From: Thuidium tamariscinum
Taxonomy: Eukaryota > Streptophyta > Bryopsida > Hypnales > Thuidiaceae
DNA length: 64,000 bases
NCBI GenBank assembly: GCA_947034885.2
Contig: OX344749.2
Coordinates: forward strand, 35,211,182 to 35,275,181
Direction: 5' to 3'
Shown here: in pieces, positions 45,856 through 57,905 of the stretch
Numbering within the stretch: position 1 is the stretch's first letter
Layout of the letters: every line of letters starts with the position of its first letter
Position numbers and translations under genes: made by a program
Notes under the pieces: generated by a model
Seen by the model: only the letters and a program-made list of their open reading frames with translations
What the model was told of the DNA's origin: nothing
The model's database searches: none

Positions 45856-46732
45856 ATAAAACAAAACCAACAAAATCCAAACCTTCTAAGAATGTAATTA
45901 ATAACTAACTACCAAAGAATGTAGAACATTCCTAAAGAACAAGAATAAAACTCAATAGTATGATTCCTTTTAAATAGTTATTTAATACCAAAGGTCAATT
46001 CCTATGGAATAAAGAACCTTATTCAATAGTAATATTCCTTTGGATATTAATTTTATAATGTTAACACCTTACATTTTGCAATCCCCGAACCTTAATCCTC
46101 TCACAAGTCTAGTTTTCTTCTTCAATTGGTTTTGTTGCAATGTTTCATGAGAGAGACGAGGGCTATGGAGTTTGAGTGTTGATGTTTTGGTGAGAGATGT
46201 TGAAACTCTAAAATTTAGATTTTTAAATAGAATCAAAGAAAGGTGGGTGTGGCGCCAACTGCCAACCCTTGATTTTGTTAAAAAATCAAATTTTGTGTTT
46301 CAAAAATCTCACTTGTGTGTGTGAGTGAAGTCCAACCTAGGCTCTGTCCGCCCGGATGCTGGCTCTGGTCCACCGGTCCACGTGGCGGAACTCGGTTGGC
46401 CAGGGTTCTATCACCCCTCTTGGCCCATCCTTGGCACCTCTCCGCTTTGGCCTCAGTCCGCCGCTCCTGGCTTGGTCCGCTCGGTTGTTGGCTCTGGACC
46501 AAAACTAAGTTGGATTTTGGTTCAAGTACTTTTGAATTTTTTGGTCTAACACACCTTAATTCCAATACTAGAATATGTGGCAATGTTTAACGGGGAGTGG
46601 GGGAATAATCCCACTTGGTAATTAATCCTTTGAACCCCCAATTCAAGGTTTCTTAGGATTACAACTTTGGAGTATTATAAGTTCAAAGCTTCGTTGTGAA
46701 AATGTTGAATGGTATTTTAAGAGTTTTATTCG

Positions 46733-46870
46733 CAAAAGGAGGTACACATGACAGTGTTTAACCGAACTTTCACTTTACATCCTTAAAATTTCTTAGTATT
46801 TTGGGATTTTGCAACCAAAAGAGGTACACATGACAGTGTTTAAACTGAACTTTGGCGCTCAATGCTCAAA
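46733..46870 (+). repeat. Two-copy repeat around AGGTACACATGACAGTGTTT
   Basis: AGGTACACATGACAGTGTTT occurs at about 46740 and 46822 in the same orientation with similar flanks (CAAAAGGAGG against CAAAAGAGG), a period of ~82 bp. Non-coding. The GC-rich stretch at 46330-46510 also repeats a CTGGCTCTGG word. Confidence 0.7.
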
Positions 46871-48677
46871 ATTTTCGTGAATTAGTGGCAAAGGAAGTGT
46901 CGAGGTCTTGCCTCTTGAGTATGTGACAAAGGAATGAAAATTGCAGGGGCCCTAAGCCTTCAAACTTGAAAAGAATTAAACATAAAACAAGACTTGGCCA
47001 AAATCCTTAGTCCAAGCAATGCCCCGACCGTGTCGGTGGCACAAGTAACAGAAGAACAAAGTGTCGGTGCGAGAAATAAGGGTACTGAAAACCTCGAGGG
47101 GGGCCCTTATATACCCGTGGCTGGGTCCTTCTCGGTAATTGCTAGTGAAAACACTTTGTTACTTCTTATCCTAAACTACCCTAATGTAATTCCAAAATAA
47201 TATTTGTATAATGGTGGAAATTTCTAAAAACATCCCCATTTGGCTAATGAAATCTTGGCCAAATCAAATTCAAGATCTTAACCCAAAATATTTTGGAATT
47301 AACCCTAATCTACATAAATATTTTGCAAATTAACTAAAAGTCATTTTGAAAATTGTCTTTCTTTAGCCCAAAGATGGCTTTTTACGCAAGAAAGAGATCT
47401 TGACCAAATCCAATCTTTGGTTTTCCAAGAGATATTTCCAAAATCACTTCTAATTAACCGCAATTAACGATTAAAAAGTCAAACTAAGAGCTGACCCTCT
47501 CTATCTTTTAGGGAACAACTCGAAACGGAAAATCGTTTGCGCCATTGTCTTCAGAAGACCCCAATTAGTCTCAAGGACCCGTTACCCCTCACTCCTAGGC
47601 TGTTTGCGCGCCCAAATTAGAATTACGGTAACTCCAATTAAAAGTCAAAAATCTAACTTTTAGGATTTGCGCATTTTGATGAATTTGTCAGGCCAGGGTT
47701 GTTAGGAATGTCCGTGAGAGTAAGGAATGACTCCTTATTTGCGACAATCGGACATCATTCGCTCCTGATACGCCGGTCAACCTGCCGCCAACTTGTAAAT
47801 TCTAGTGAAATTCGATGTTGATGCCGGTTTTGGTAGTTGGGAATGTCGGAATGTCTTCAAACTTGACCGGGCACTTATTAAGCACACAAAAACCTATCCT
47901 AATTTTTAGTGAGATTTTACCGCATTATATGTAATTTCTATGAATTTACGAACATTTCTATGTGCGGTTGACTTCCCATGGAGTCAACGTGGAATTTTGG
48001 AAAAATCTGAAATAATTTGGGTAACATCTAGGGCACTCCTAGATTCTTGGTGTAAGTCCCACGCAACCTTGCACCTTTCTCATTTTAGTAATTTGGAATT
48101 ACTTTGTCCAATTGGACAATTTAATTCCCGATGCCCGGGAATCTTGGACAATTGTTTGATTCTTGTTCGCTCCTGGCATGCTCCTACCCTTGGAACACCT
48201 CTCTGTAGTCTTCAATCTCCAATCCTCCATCTTTTATCTCGTGAAGTTCGAATTCTTCAATTCAATTGTAGTAGTTTTATTTTTAAATCCAATTTGTTCC
48301 AAAATTGCATTTAAGCCTTGGTAAATCTTCTAGGTTCGTCGTAGACTCTTTTGACTTAGTCAATATGTCATGTGCATCCTTAAAAGGTTGATTTTGCACA
48401 GACAGTCACTAGGACTGACTAACTCTCAATTCCTTATTTCTCTCAGAATTACTAAATCTTCACATAAACTTACTTTGGAGACTTAGAATGATACAACTTC
48501 CTAGGATTAGGAATTTTTCACCTTCTAAGTTGGTTTTCCACCATTTTGGCATAGACTGATACCAAAACTCCTACAACACTCTTTTTATGTTATTTTCTTG
48601 TATATTTTAGCTAATTTTCGCTATTTAATCGCCAAAAATGGATCCAGAGTCCTGAGTGCCATCTTGGGGGCTCAAAG

Positions 48678-49300
48678 TAGGAGGCTCACATGGAGGTTCA
48701 TAAACTGTGCAGGCTTTTGTACTTGCCTAATAGGAGGGTCTGAATTGGATAGCTCATTGTGAGAAAATTAATTGTGGATTATATTGAAGCATGCTAAGAT
48801 TTGATTTTTACTATTTGAATGGATGGTTTTAGAGTTACAATGGATTCAATCCTAACTAAGTGCACCTATAGGTGTCTACTAATTTTATTCAAAATAAAAA
48901 ATGGTTGTTGAACTACCTTCTTTCAAATGTTAAATTTTTTTGAAATAATGATTAATTGAAGAATTCATTTTAGTTTTTGAAAGGGACACATTTAAAAACC
49001 ATTTCTAGTGTTTTTTACATGTTGCATTACTAGTTTTTGAACCAAACCAAATTTTTTTAGAAACTGTGCATGTATAGGTTTTTAAGGCCTACTAATCACA
49101 AATAGGGTCCTATGACAGATTGTGTTTGAAAATTCCTAACTAATTCAATTTTGCTTCAAGAAAATATGAAACAACTTGTGTTAGATTCCTCATCTATTTT
49201 TCCTTGACTGAAAAATAAACTAAAAATATTTCCATCTAAAAACATCACGAAAAAGGCAAATCAACTCTTAACTTAAATGAGTGGAATCTTAGCCTCCTAC
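48678..49300. mobile_element. 623-bp inverted-repeat element, ends GTAGGAGGCT
   Basis: GTAGGAGGCTCACATGG at the left and TTAGCCTCCTACCATG at the right form a short inverted repeat. The reverse strand carries the shared internal motif (49105-49230). It is nested inside the 44371-49831 insertion. No ORF. Confidence 0.55.
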
Positions 49301-49831
49301 CATGCATACATGGCTAACACACTTGTCACAATCATGAATCCCAAAAAATTTAAAAAGAAATACAAGCTGTGAATGTTGACTCACTGAGCTGCAATAAAAG
49401 TTACAGTATACAAGTACTGCATTGGCAATCTTCACCCTAATTAAAATTCAGCTGCCTTACACCTTATTGCATTTCAACTACCTAATTGAATACCAATTGC
49501 GTAATTGGATCCTAGCTGTCTAATTTGATTCCAGTTGCCTAATTGAAATTGAAGGTATGTATTGTAGCCACCTATCAAGTGAAGTAATTTATAAACTGAA
49601 CCTATTAAGTACTTTTGGGAGAATCCCATATTTGCCACCCTATTTTTTTTCTATGGCTTAAAAAAGATAGGAATTTCTCACCACCCTATTTTATTTATAA
49701 AGACAACTAAGATATTTTACCTATGCTATAGTAGATGTACAAAAAGTATAAATTTTTCCTTCTATGAATTAACTTGACCCTATTTTTTATCTCATGACAC
49801 TTTCTACTGCACCAGTAGTTTTCCCCCCAAG

Positions 49832-51281
49832 GGTGCCACATTTTGGTGACAACAATATTTTGAAGTTAAATAAAATCTAACCCAATTTCTATTTTTAATA
49901 GTTTATATTTTTGAAAAACTCTTCATGAAGTCTTGTTTTAGCATTAAAAATCTGATTTTGAAAATTGTTGACCATGGTTTTTATATTCAAGATTTTTTCC
50001 AAGGATGTTCATTGTAATTTTGACTTTCCATAGTGTTTAGGGCTCTTGAAAATGGGCCTCAAATAAATTACATTTTTAAGAAGATCACATTAAAAATTCC
50101 TTAAAAATGATTTTCCGAAGCCAAAAATTGATAAGAGTTATGCATGTTAGGCCCTTTGATCTGCAAATTTTATATGATATTAACCCCATAGGTAATATTG
50201 TTGTGATTTTTTTTCTTCTGTAATCTCTAACATGTCTAGTTTGAATTTGTACAACTATCATTTCAAAAAAATAACACAAGATATTAAAATGTTAGCATTT
50301 TGTTCAATTTAAAGCAAACTAATGTGCTTTATGTCGTTGCTACATCCAAAACAAAAGTGAAAGTCATATTCTAATTATTTTAATTCATAAAAACTTCAAA
50401 ATTCAATAACTTTTTCACTATGAATTTGAATGCCACAAAATAAAGCCCATGCACCCTTCCTTGATGAGGACTTTTTACTAATATTACGAGTGCCACTAGG
50501 GAATGCATGGTTTAGGAGATCTTAATGTAACAAACAAACAAACAATTTAATCCCAAAGTGGCAAAGAAGATAGAAAGTATCCTCACACAGTTTTAAGTCT
50601 AATTAAAAGTGATGTAACTTTTGCATCCAAGGTCCAAATTCAATAAACCTTATTGAGAAATCTACATTCTCCCCTCTAGTCTATGTAGTAAAATTTTCAC
50701 ATCAATTCAAGATGTATTGATTTTTTGGAAGCCAATTAAAGTTGACAACTTCAATTGTAGTTCACCAAACTGCATTTTAAGGCTGCAATTTCGAGGTCTT
50801 GTATCTCCTTCATCCATTTCTCATTTTCAATAAAATTTGTTGGGCTTTGTTCTCCTTGAAGTATAGTCATTGTAGTAAAGTTTTCATGTCACTTTGGGAT
50901 AAAGATATACTAGTGTGGTTTGTGTCGCTCCCACAACCCAAATGAAAGTGAAAGTAAGTTTCTAATTTTTTTGAATAAAAAATAACTCAAAAATCCATAA
51001 CTTGTTTGTTGCAAATTTTTCATAACTTTTCCGCTCCATGAAGCAAGGCCCACTTGCACCCCTCTTCACTAAGGGCTTTCTAATAGTACTAAGAATTCAA
51101 CTGAAGGACGCATAATTTTAGGGGTCTCAACGTTATAAACGAAACAAATAGCTAATCTTTAACTATATCAGCTCAACCAAAACTAATGCCAAAGTATTTT
51201 TTTTATTCTTTAGAATTAAAAAAGAATCCAAAATCCAGAATTTTTTCCCCAAAGTTCAAAACAGGTCTTGGGCATTTAGGG
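49832..51281. mobile_element. Right part of the split TTAA MITE, itself interrupted
   Basis: 49832 to ~50320 is collinear with the amylase-intron MITE (TTTTGAAGTTAAATAAAA, TATTTTTAATAGTTTATATT, TCTCTAACATGTCTAG, TTTGTTCAATTTAAAGCAAA). The right tip AGTTCAAAACAGG, then GGCATTTAGGG and TTAA, lies at 51253-51285. Between them about 920 bp is inserted. Confidence 0.8.
50320..51245. repeat. ~920-bp insertion of older repeat units inside the MITE
   Basis: 50320-50580 and 50920-51180 carry the unit seen at 5280-6200 (GTGCTTTATGTCGTTGC, AATGCCACAAAATAAAGCCC, GGAATGCATGGTTTAGGAGA). 50580-50910 carries inverted units of the repeat at 19715-20175. Two repeats found separately elsewhere are adjacent here. 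Exact ends are not clear. Confidence 0.55.
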
Positions 51282-51285
51282 TTAA

Positions 51286-52096
51286 GGGCTTTTGGGGGCT
51301 TGTCTGCCACCAAGAAAACCCCAACATCAAGCGCAGCCCTGCATCTTCGAAGCAGTGCAGTAATGAAGATTCTGGAGAATTCCACCGTCGGAAATGCCCC
51401 TTGCCGCGGAAAAGGCCACTGATACAGACAATACCCGCTAAATACGAAGTAACCACAAATAGAAGAAGTCCCCCCGCGCCGTCCCACAAAACATGTGCAA
51501 AATGAGCCACCCACCCCTGAATCCGAGCTGGCAGTCCAGTCGCCGCCTGACCGTCAGATGCCTCCCGCAGTGGGCCGAGATGATAAGCTCCTGGTCGTCG
51601 ATCCCAAACCCGTCACGGACGGCAGGGATGGCGTCGGGGTTGAGGACAGGACTGCGGACCCCGGAAGACCGGCGAGGCCCACAGAAGGTGCTGGAAGTCC
51701 GTCGGAAGGGAAAGGAAGAAAGACCCCAGGACTGATCCAGGCAAATGGAGTTGCCTGCCTGCATCCTGCTTCACTTGGTTAGGGTTGCAGAAGGCGCCTT
51801 GCCTTGCCCCCACAGTCTCTCCGCAGCAGCCTCGCTTCCGAAATTAGGATTGCTGTGTCTCGCCTGTCTGCTCGACAGTCCAGGTTTCGCTTGCAACAAT
51901 CGGGCGCTGCAGCAGCCGGATCGCTGGTGCGCACGTATTCCGGCCGCGTGATTTCGCCCGGCCTCGTTTGTTGGTCCGCGACGCTGCGTCGCGTGGTTGT
52001 GTAGGTTGTGGTGCATCTGCGGCACCGCTTGCGCTCCGATTGCTGGATTGATCGCCTACTCGCTCCGTTTTCCGTGGGTAGGCGCGGTCGGCAGCC
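51286..52096 (+). promoter_or_regulatory. GC-rich upstream region of DnaJ copy 2
   Basis: GC and CpG content rise abruptly at the right TTAA of the split MITE and stay high to the ATG. The composition resembles that upstream of DnaJ copy 1, though I see no extended identity. Several overlapping open frames on both strands are composition shadows. Presumed promoter and 5' UTR. Confidence 0.45.
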
Positions 52097-54970
52097 ATGT
52101 TCGGGCGCATGCCGTCGAAGAAGAGCGACAACTCGAAGTATTATGACGTTCTCGGGGTTTCGAAGACCGCGTCGCAGGATGAGCTGAAGAAGGCGTACAG
52201 GAAGGCGGCAATTAAGAACCATCCCGACAAGGGTGGGGATCCGGAGAAGGTAGGGTTGTGCGCCAATCGGAATTGGATTCAGTTAGGCCCGTGGGGTTGC
52301 GATCCCGTGCTTGTTGTGTGGAGAGGTTTCCGAATTTACGCGAGGGGCGATGGTATGGAGTGGATCGTTCCTCGGTTGCGCGTGCGGTGTTCCTCGGCTT
52401 TCGCCTTTGCCGTCGGATTGACCGCGGGAAGCCGTTCTCGGTGTGACGTGAAATGTGCCGCGAAGTTGATCGTTAGAGGTTCGGTGCGACCGGGAATGCT
52501 GTCGCCCCCCGGCGTGATTCGTGTTTTCGGTGAGTTGACGCGTGGCTTCGTGTGTGCAGTTCAAGGAGCTCGCTCAGGCTTACGAGGTGTTGAGCGATCC
52601 CGAGAAGCGTGATTTGTATGACCAATATGGAGAAGACGCTCTCAAGGAAGGGATGGGTGGAGGCGGTGGATCGCACAATCCGTTCGACATCTTTGAGTCT
52701 TTCTTCGGTGGTGGCAGCGGTTCGTTTGGAGGTACGCTTGTCGATTCGGACGCAGAATTGGCCGGTCTCCGCACTGCCTGGAATGTAAAGCGTTGAGCAT
52801 TTTCGTTTGGAAGCGTTTTTTTGTGAATTGACGTGCTTGGCCTGTTGCAGGCAGCAGCGGCAGGGGTGGCCGACGACAGAGGAGAGGCGAAGACGTTGTC
52901 CATCCCCTGAAGGTTTCGCTGGACGAACTCTACAATGGCACTTCGAAGAAGCTTTCCTTGTCGAGGAACGTCATCTGCTCGAAATGCAAAGGGTAAATCT
53001 CGGTGCCACTTCCTGTTCGGCGTCGGTTGGGAATACTTCGTAGGGTTGAGTCGAGATGGAATGTGGTTACCTGGTGGGCTCTCCGAGGGTGTTCTCATTC
53101 GGAGTGAACGCTTTTTGGAGTGGACGCGTGCGGCCGGAAGCTTAGGTTAAATTAGCGTCTGTGTGAACCCCGGTTGAGTGAACGTTGTTTCACCCGTTGA
53201 GCTCACTCGCAGTTTGGTCGGGACGGCATGCTGTCCATTTCTCGGATAGCGTTTATGATCGCCCCTCGCAGCGACGGTAAGAGGAGTTGATTAGGGTTCT
53301 GTCCCTGCGGGAACGATCTAATGAGCATTAGTTGCCGAGCGGTGGACGTGTGGTCGGTGACCCAGCGACGTATTGCATTGAGATGAGTGTTTCCATATTC
53401 GAGAGTGTGGTGCTCGGCATGTGCGAGTGGCCCTTGCCGTCAGCGTGTGGGCGTGTGCCTGGCTCGGGTGATCCCGTCGTTTGAGTGCAACGGCTGGGAT
53501 TCGTTTTCCTGCATCCGCGAGTCTGGGAGGCGTCTCTTCATGAAAGCTCGAACCTCAGTCAGATGATGTCACTTGTTGTTGTGGCGAATTCTGAGGATTC
53601 CGTGTTTTGGATGATGCAGGAAAGGATCGAAGACCGGTGCATCCAGTCGGTGCGCGGGTTGTCAGGGTTCGGGTATGAAGGTTTCGATCCGTCAGCTGGG
53701 TCCCAACATGATTCAGCAGATGCAGCACGTGTGCTCCGACTGCAGAGGCTCAGGTGCTGGAACTTCCCTCGATAGCCGACCGCATGTCCGGGAGCTCGAG
53801 GAGTGTGAGGTGCATAATTTATCGGGTGCTCGTGTTTTTGACTGAAGAAGTCTTCACTGTTGTGCAGGCGAGACCATCAGCGAGAAGGACAAGTGCGGTC
53901 AGTGCAAGGGGCAGAAGGTGGTGCAGGACAAGAAATTGTTGGAGGTACATGTGGAGAAGGGCATGATGCACGGCCAGAAGATCACGTTTCAAGGCGAGGC
54001 TGATGAGGCGGTATGTAGTTGTGCCTGTGTGGGCAGGGGTCTGTGTGTTGCCGCTCGAGACGTGCCGGGGGTTTGGGATGTGGTAGTTTGAGGACTCGCC
54101 ATGTAGAGGTTTGCTTTGGAAGCCTGCATCTGACAGTTGGATGTGATTGTGCGTTGTGTGCAGCCTGATACGCAGACCGGGGATATCGTTTTCGTTTTGC
54201 AACAGAAGGAGCACCCGAAATTCAAGAGGAAAGGAGACGATTTGTTTGTGGAGCACAGTCTGAGCCTGACGGAAGCGTTGTGTGGTTTCCAATTTCCTCT
54301 GACGCACTTGGATGGAAGGCAGCTCCTGATCAAGTCGAACCCCGGGGAAATTGTCAAGCCAGGTACTCCTCTCCCCGGTTTGACTGTCGTGGGTGGTTGG
54401 CGTTTACCTTTAATGCAATGCGTGTTGCGAGAATTCGTCGGCACTAGTTACGGAGGAGAGTGAGTGTGCATGACATTTCTGAGCTGCCCCATCCGAAGTT
54501 CCGTGCCTCCAGGGCATCTGATTCCAGATCGCAAATTTCGTCGATGAAGGCAAGGCAAGGGTCTTATGTCCCGACCGAAGCGGGCTCCGTCGTTCCTCAG
54601 GGTTCATCCGGTGTCATTGGTTTGCTGACGTGTTCTTTTGTTGTGAGCAGGTCAATTCAAGGCAATCAACGACGAGGGCATGCCGCACTATCAGAGGCCT
54701 TTCATGAAAGGTAGGATGTATTTGCATTTCGCGGTGGAGTTTCCCGAGTCGGGGTCGATGACGGCGGATCAGTGCGCAGCAATTCAAGCTATTTTGCCTC
54801 GTAGACCAGGTAGCCAGTTGTCGGACATGGAGTTGGACGAATGTGAGGAAACGACACTAATTGATGTGAACATTGAAGATGAGATGAGGAGGAAGCAGCA
54901 GCAACAGCAGGAGGCATACGATGAGGATGACGAGTCGTCCGGTCCTCGCATTCAGTGTGCCCAGCAGTAG
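52097..54970 (+). CDS. Type I DnaJ (Hsp40) co-chaperone, ANJ1/DNAJA-like, copy 2 (420 aa)
   Basis: Exons: 52097-52249, 52560-52731, 52851-52992, 53620-53753, 53868-54010, 54164-54362, 54651-54970; total 1,263 nt. Exon lengths equal those of copy 1 except exon 3, which is one codon shorter. J domain with HPD, Gly/Phe segment ([11 protein letters not shown]), Cys pairs ([32 protein letters not shown]), the C-terminal domain and the CAQQ farnesylation box are all intact. Its introns are GC-rich with many CpGs, unlike the AT-rich introns of copy 1, and show no extended similarity to them. The C-terminal 100 residues are the most divergent ([20 protein letters not shown] against [20 protein letters not shown]). 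Both copies should serve Hsp70; division of labour is possible but not shown. Confidence 0.95.
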
Positions 54971-55319
54971 TGTTACCCTCCTTTTTTTTTGTGTTCGACG
55001 TTCACATTTTATTGATTTGAGTTAGAGTAGAGTAGTGTCCCTACGTTTTACCTCGTCCATTTATGGAAAATTCATTTCTTCTTTGAGAAGCAACTCCGAC
55101 TTTGTATAGATTCTAATTTGAGGGTGTCGTTGAGTAGAGTATTTATGTGCAGTGCTTTTTTCTCCACTGTCGCTCCAATGTTGTGATTTTGTTTTCTGAT
55201 GATTGGTTATTAAATTTACCAGTATTGAATGGGTGGCTTTAGTTTCGTTGGGCATTTTGCTACTTTTCTTCCTTTTGGATTCCGTTTTTTTCATTCTGAA
55301 TTTTGTGTGATAAAAAATG

Positions 55320-55415
55320 TAATTAAAAATGTAATTAATGATTACATTCTTGTCCTATATTAGAGAATTCCTTCTCATTCATCGGACCATTCTAGTCTGC
55401 GGTGTCCTTACAGGG
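55320..55415 (-). mobile_element. Fragment of the TTAA family seen at 22129, inverted
   Basis: Read on the minus strand from 55415 it is CCCTGTAAGGACA, then GGTCCGATGAATGA, AAGGAATTCTC and TATAGGACAAGAATGTAATC, preceded by TTAA (55416-55419). It matches 22129-22210 in order. The other end is missing. It lies 450 bp beyond the DnaJ copy 2 stop. Confidence 0.75.
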
Positions 55416-55468
55416 TTAAGTTTGTGAAGTCTGTTGTGAATGGATGTTCAAATAGGTTTTGTGCTTAA

Positions 55469-56349
55469 CCCTTTAGTGATCGTGGTTGATTTGGGGGTGG
55501 GCATAGTTCTTCAAGAAAGTGAATTTTGTGGCCACTCTAAGGATGTAATCTTAGATCAAACCATAAAAAGTATTGGAATAAGGGAGATTCTTCAACCTAA
55601 CAAAAAATTAAACTCATCCAACAATACAAATTGCTATAGATAAAGATAGAAGGTCCATAAATTAACCTTTTAAGGGCTAAAATTGAATTTTGGGGAAATA
55701 GATCATCTTTAAATATATTTCAATAAATTTTTCTCGAGAGGCAAGTAGGATAGGCATCTAACTCAAGTTGTTTCATATTTTTTGAAGCTTTTTGAAATTA
55801 GTTACAAATTTTTGAAAGTTCACAAAAAATGGCCATTTGTGGTCGTCAAAAGCAATACTCTTCTAAAATGTGCAAATTTGGTACATTGAAGAAAGAAAAA
55901 TGTACCTCCAAATCATGTTTGCCTTTAGAGCCCTATTGGAATTTGAGTTGTTTCCCTTAATCCTCAAAAATCAATGACTTGAATGACCCTTTAGAATTTG
56001 CACTACATAGATTTCAATGCATAAGTTTATTTTGGACATTTATGAGATTACAAAGTAACACTTATGCCTTGTCAAGACATCAAGATACAAAAAAATCTCA
56101 TAAATTGGTTGATATTTTTTTGTATTTTTGTTGAACACTTGCCATTTGAGGGCCCAAGCTATTTGAATTTGCAACCTCATAGCTAATGCATTAATGCTCC
56201 AATTCTCTTGAAATTGGTTTTGTTTGAAGCACATAAAGACACTCTAATTGTGTTACTCTTTGAGATTTTTGTGATCAAATGTATTTTGAACAATATTAGA
56301 CCGAGAGTACAAAAATCAACCAAAAAGTAGTCAACTGGTCATTAAAGGG
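55469..56349. mobile_element. TTAA-flanked piggyBac-like element, different family (881 bp)
   Basis: TTAA at 55465-55468 and 56350-56353. The ends are CCCTTTAGTGATC and, inverted, CCCTTTAATGACC. The interior holds the shared motif (55740-55830: GCATCTAACTCAAGTTGTTT, ATATTTTTTGAAGC). No transposase. Confidence 0.8.
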
Positions 56350-57124
56350 TTAATCCTATAACAATGAGCCGGTTACCGAGAGTGAGGAAGAGAGGAAACC
56401 TATTCTCGTATTTTTGAATATAGAGAGCCAAGAAAATTACTTGGGTGAGCGATTGGTTGCAATTAGTCACTCCCAAAGAAGGTAAAGTGGGGGAAGAATG
56501 ATAATTTCTAATCTTGCAAAAAAAGTTATTTTCAAAGATCTTTTCATTGGGTTTTTTTGGAGCTCTAGTGTGCAAAAAAAACCCAGGGGATGGATATTTG
56601 CAATGTCATTGTCATTGTCTAGAGAGCTCTCCAAAAACACCCATCGAGTATAGAGTGTTTGTGGTGCCGTTACTAGGTTAAAGTTATTGGTGAGTAGATT
56701 TTTGTTGTCTGATTTGTTGTGTGCAATTTTATTGATGTTATATTCTCATCATTGTATTCAAGACATTTTAGTAGATCATTTGTTTTATATGGGGTGGTTT
56801 ATAAAAAAATGATATACTATATACTTTGTCTTCTAAAACTTTGAGTTTGTTTCCCTTGAGATTAAATTATTACATTCATTGAAATGATTGATTTTGTTTG
56901 AGCAATGTTGACTAAAAAGTTTAGCTTCTATTATATTTGGAAATTTTGAAAAAAAAATCTTACTATAGATGGATAGACCAATTTCAAGTTTGAGCATCCA
57001 ATATTTGGGATGTTAAATCCTATCATTGAAGGTGGGCCTAGTTGACATGGCCTAACATAGAAATCATTTTGGATTATGGGATCTGAGTAGCTCTATAGGA
57101 CAATGTTTGCGCAAGATTGCATTG

Positions 57125-57905
57125 TTGTAAGACATTGACCCTATCAAAATTAAAGATGAAGACCACTACTGTAGTCTTGGGCATGGAAGCAAGTTTAGGC
57201 TTTAGGTTGGTGAAAGAGGATTTTTAGGTTCTTTTCTTGACTATGAACTATTTTACATATTTCACATTGTTTGTTTTACTCCCTACCACCCCATGCATAT
57301 ATAAAGAGTTGTCTTATCATTGCAAAATACAAATCACAAAACACAATAAAAAATAAAGAACAGAAATTTCAAAAAGTTGAAATAGTTTTCTTAAGTTCTG
57401 CTAAAAAAAATTTGAGGAACAATTTAGACAACATATTTCAAAGTTCATGTAGGACATGTATTTAGTAGGTCTCTTCCACATAAAATTTATAATAACCCTG
57501 AAACACTTGAAGTGTCTAATCTATATAGGATTTGTTAAACAATAAAATCGCCATGAAGTACAAGGTAAGGAGATGGATGGATGGAACTTTATACCTTCTA
57601 CATAAACTTTGAAAGATATTGTCTTAATTGTTCCTCAAAAGTTTTTTTGGTAGAGCTTGAAAAAACTATTTCAAATTTTTATGATTTGTATTTTATATTT
57701 TGTGATTTGTGATTTGTGTTTTGCATTGTGAAGACAACTCTTTATATACATATGGGGTGGTAGAAAGTAAAACAAACAATGTAGGATGTATAAATTAGTT
57801 CATAGTTTACAAAAGAATCTTAAAACCTAATCCACTACCCTAAACTCTAAAAACGCCACCCTGTGCAAGACAACAATGGTGGTTGTCATCCTTAATTTTG
57901 ATAGG
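57125..57905. mobile_element. Long foldback element, arms of roughly 300 bp
   Basis: Left-arm words TATCAAAATTAAAGATGA, GACTATGAACTA, CATTGTTTGTTTTACT, CCACCCCATGCATATATAAA, CAAAGTTCATGTAGG each have an inverted partner in 57585-57905 in reverse order. The loop is about 57440-57585. Such a transcript would be an almost perfect hairpin. No ORF; target duplication not found. 56354-57120 is AT-rich with no gene. Confidence 0.75.

Larger units (their letters stand above)
44371..49831. mobile_element. 5.46-kb insertion with an 8-bp target duplication and G-run termini
   Basis: GGTGCCAC at 44363-44370 is repeated at 49832-49839. The insert begins CTCGGGGGGGTCA, and its end, inverted, begins CTTGGGGGGAAAA. 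An 8-bp duplication suits hAT-type elements, but no transposase is recognisable inside and the termini are not the classical hAT ends. The interior includes tandem duplications, a GC-rich island near 46330-46510, and a further nested element (48678-49300). It is best viewed as a large non-autonomous or composite DNA element. Confidence 0.65.

Noticed and set aside
44990..48590. An LTR retrotransposon between about 45.0 and 48.6 kb
   Set aside because: A word near 48560 weakly resembles a Met-tRNA primer site on the minus strand (TGGTATCAG), but no paired LTRs and no gag-pol motifs were found.
52097..52612. 171-aa ORF starting at the DnaJ copy 2 ATG and running on
   Set aside because: After codon 51 it reads through intron 1; the acceptor at 52559 restores the J-domain sequence.
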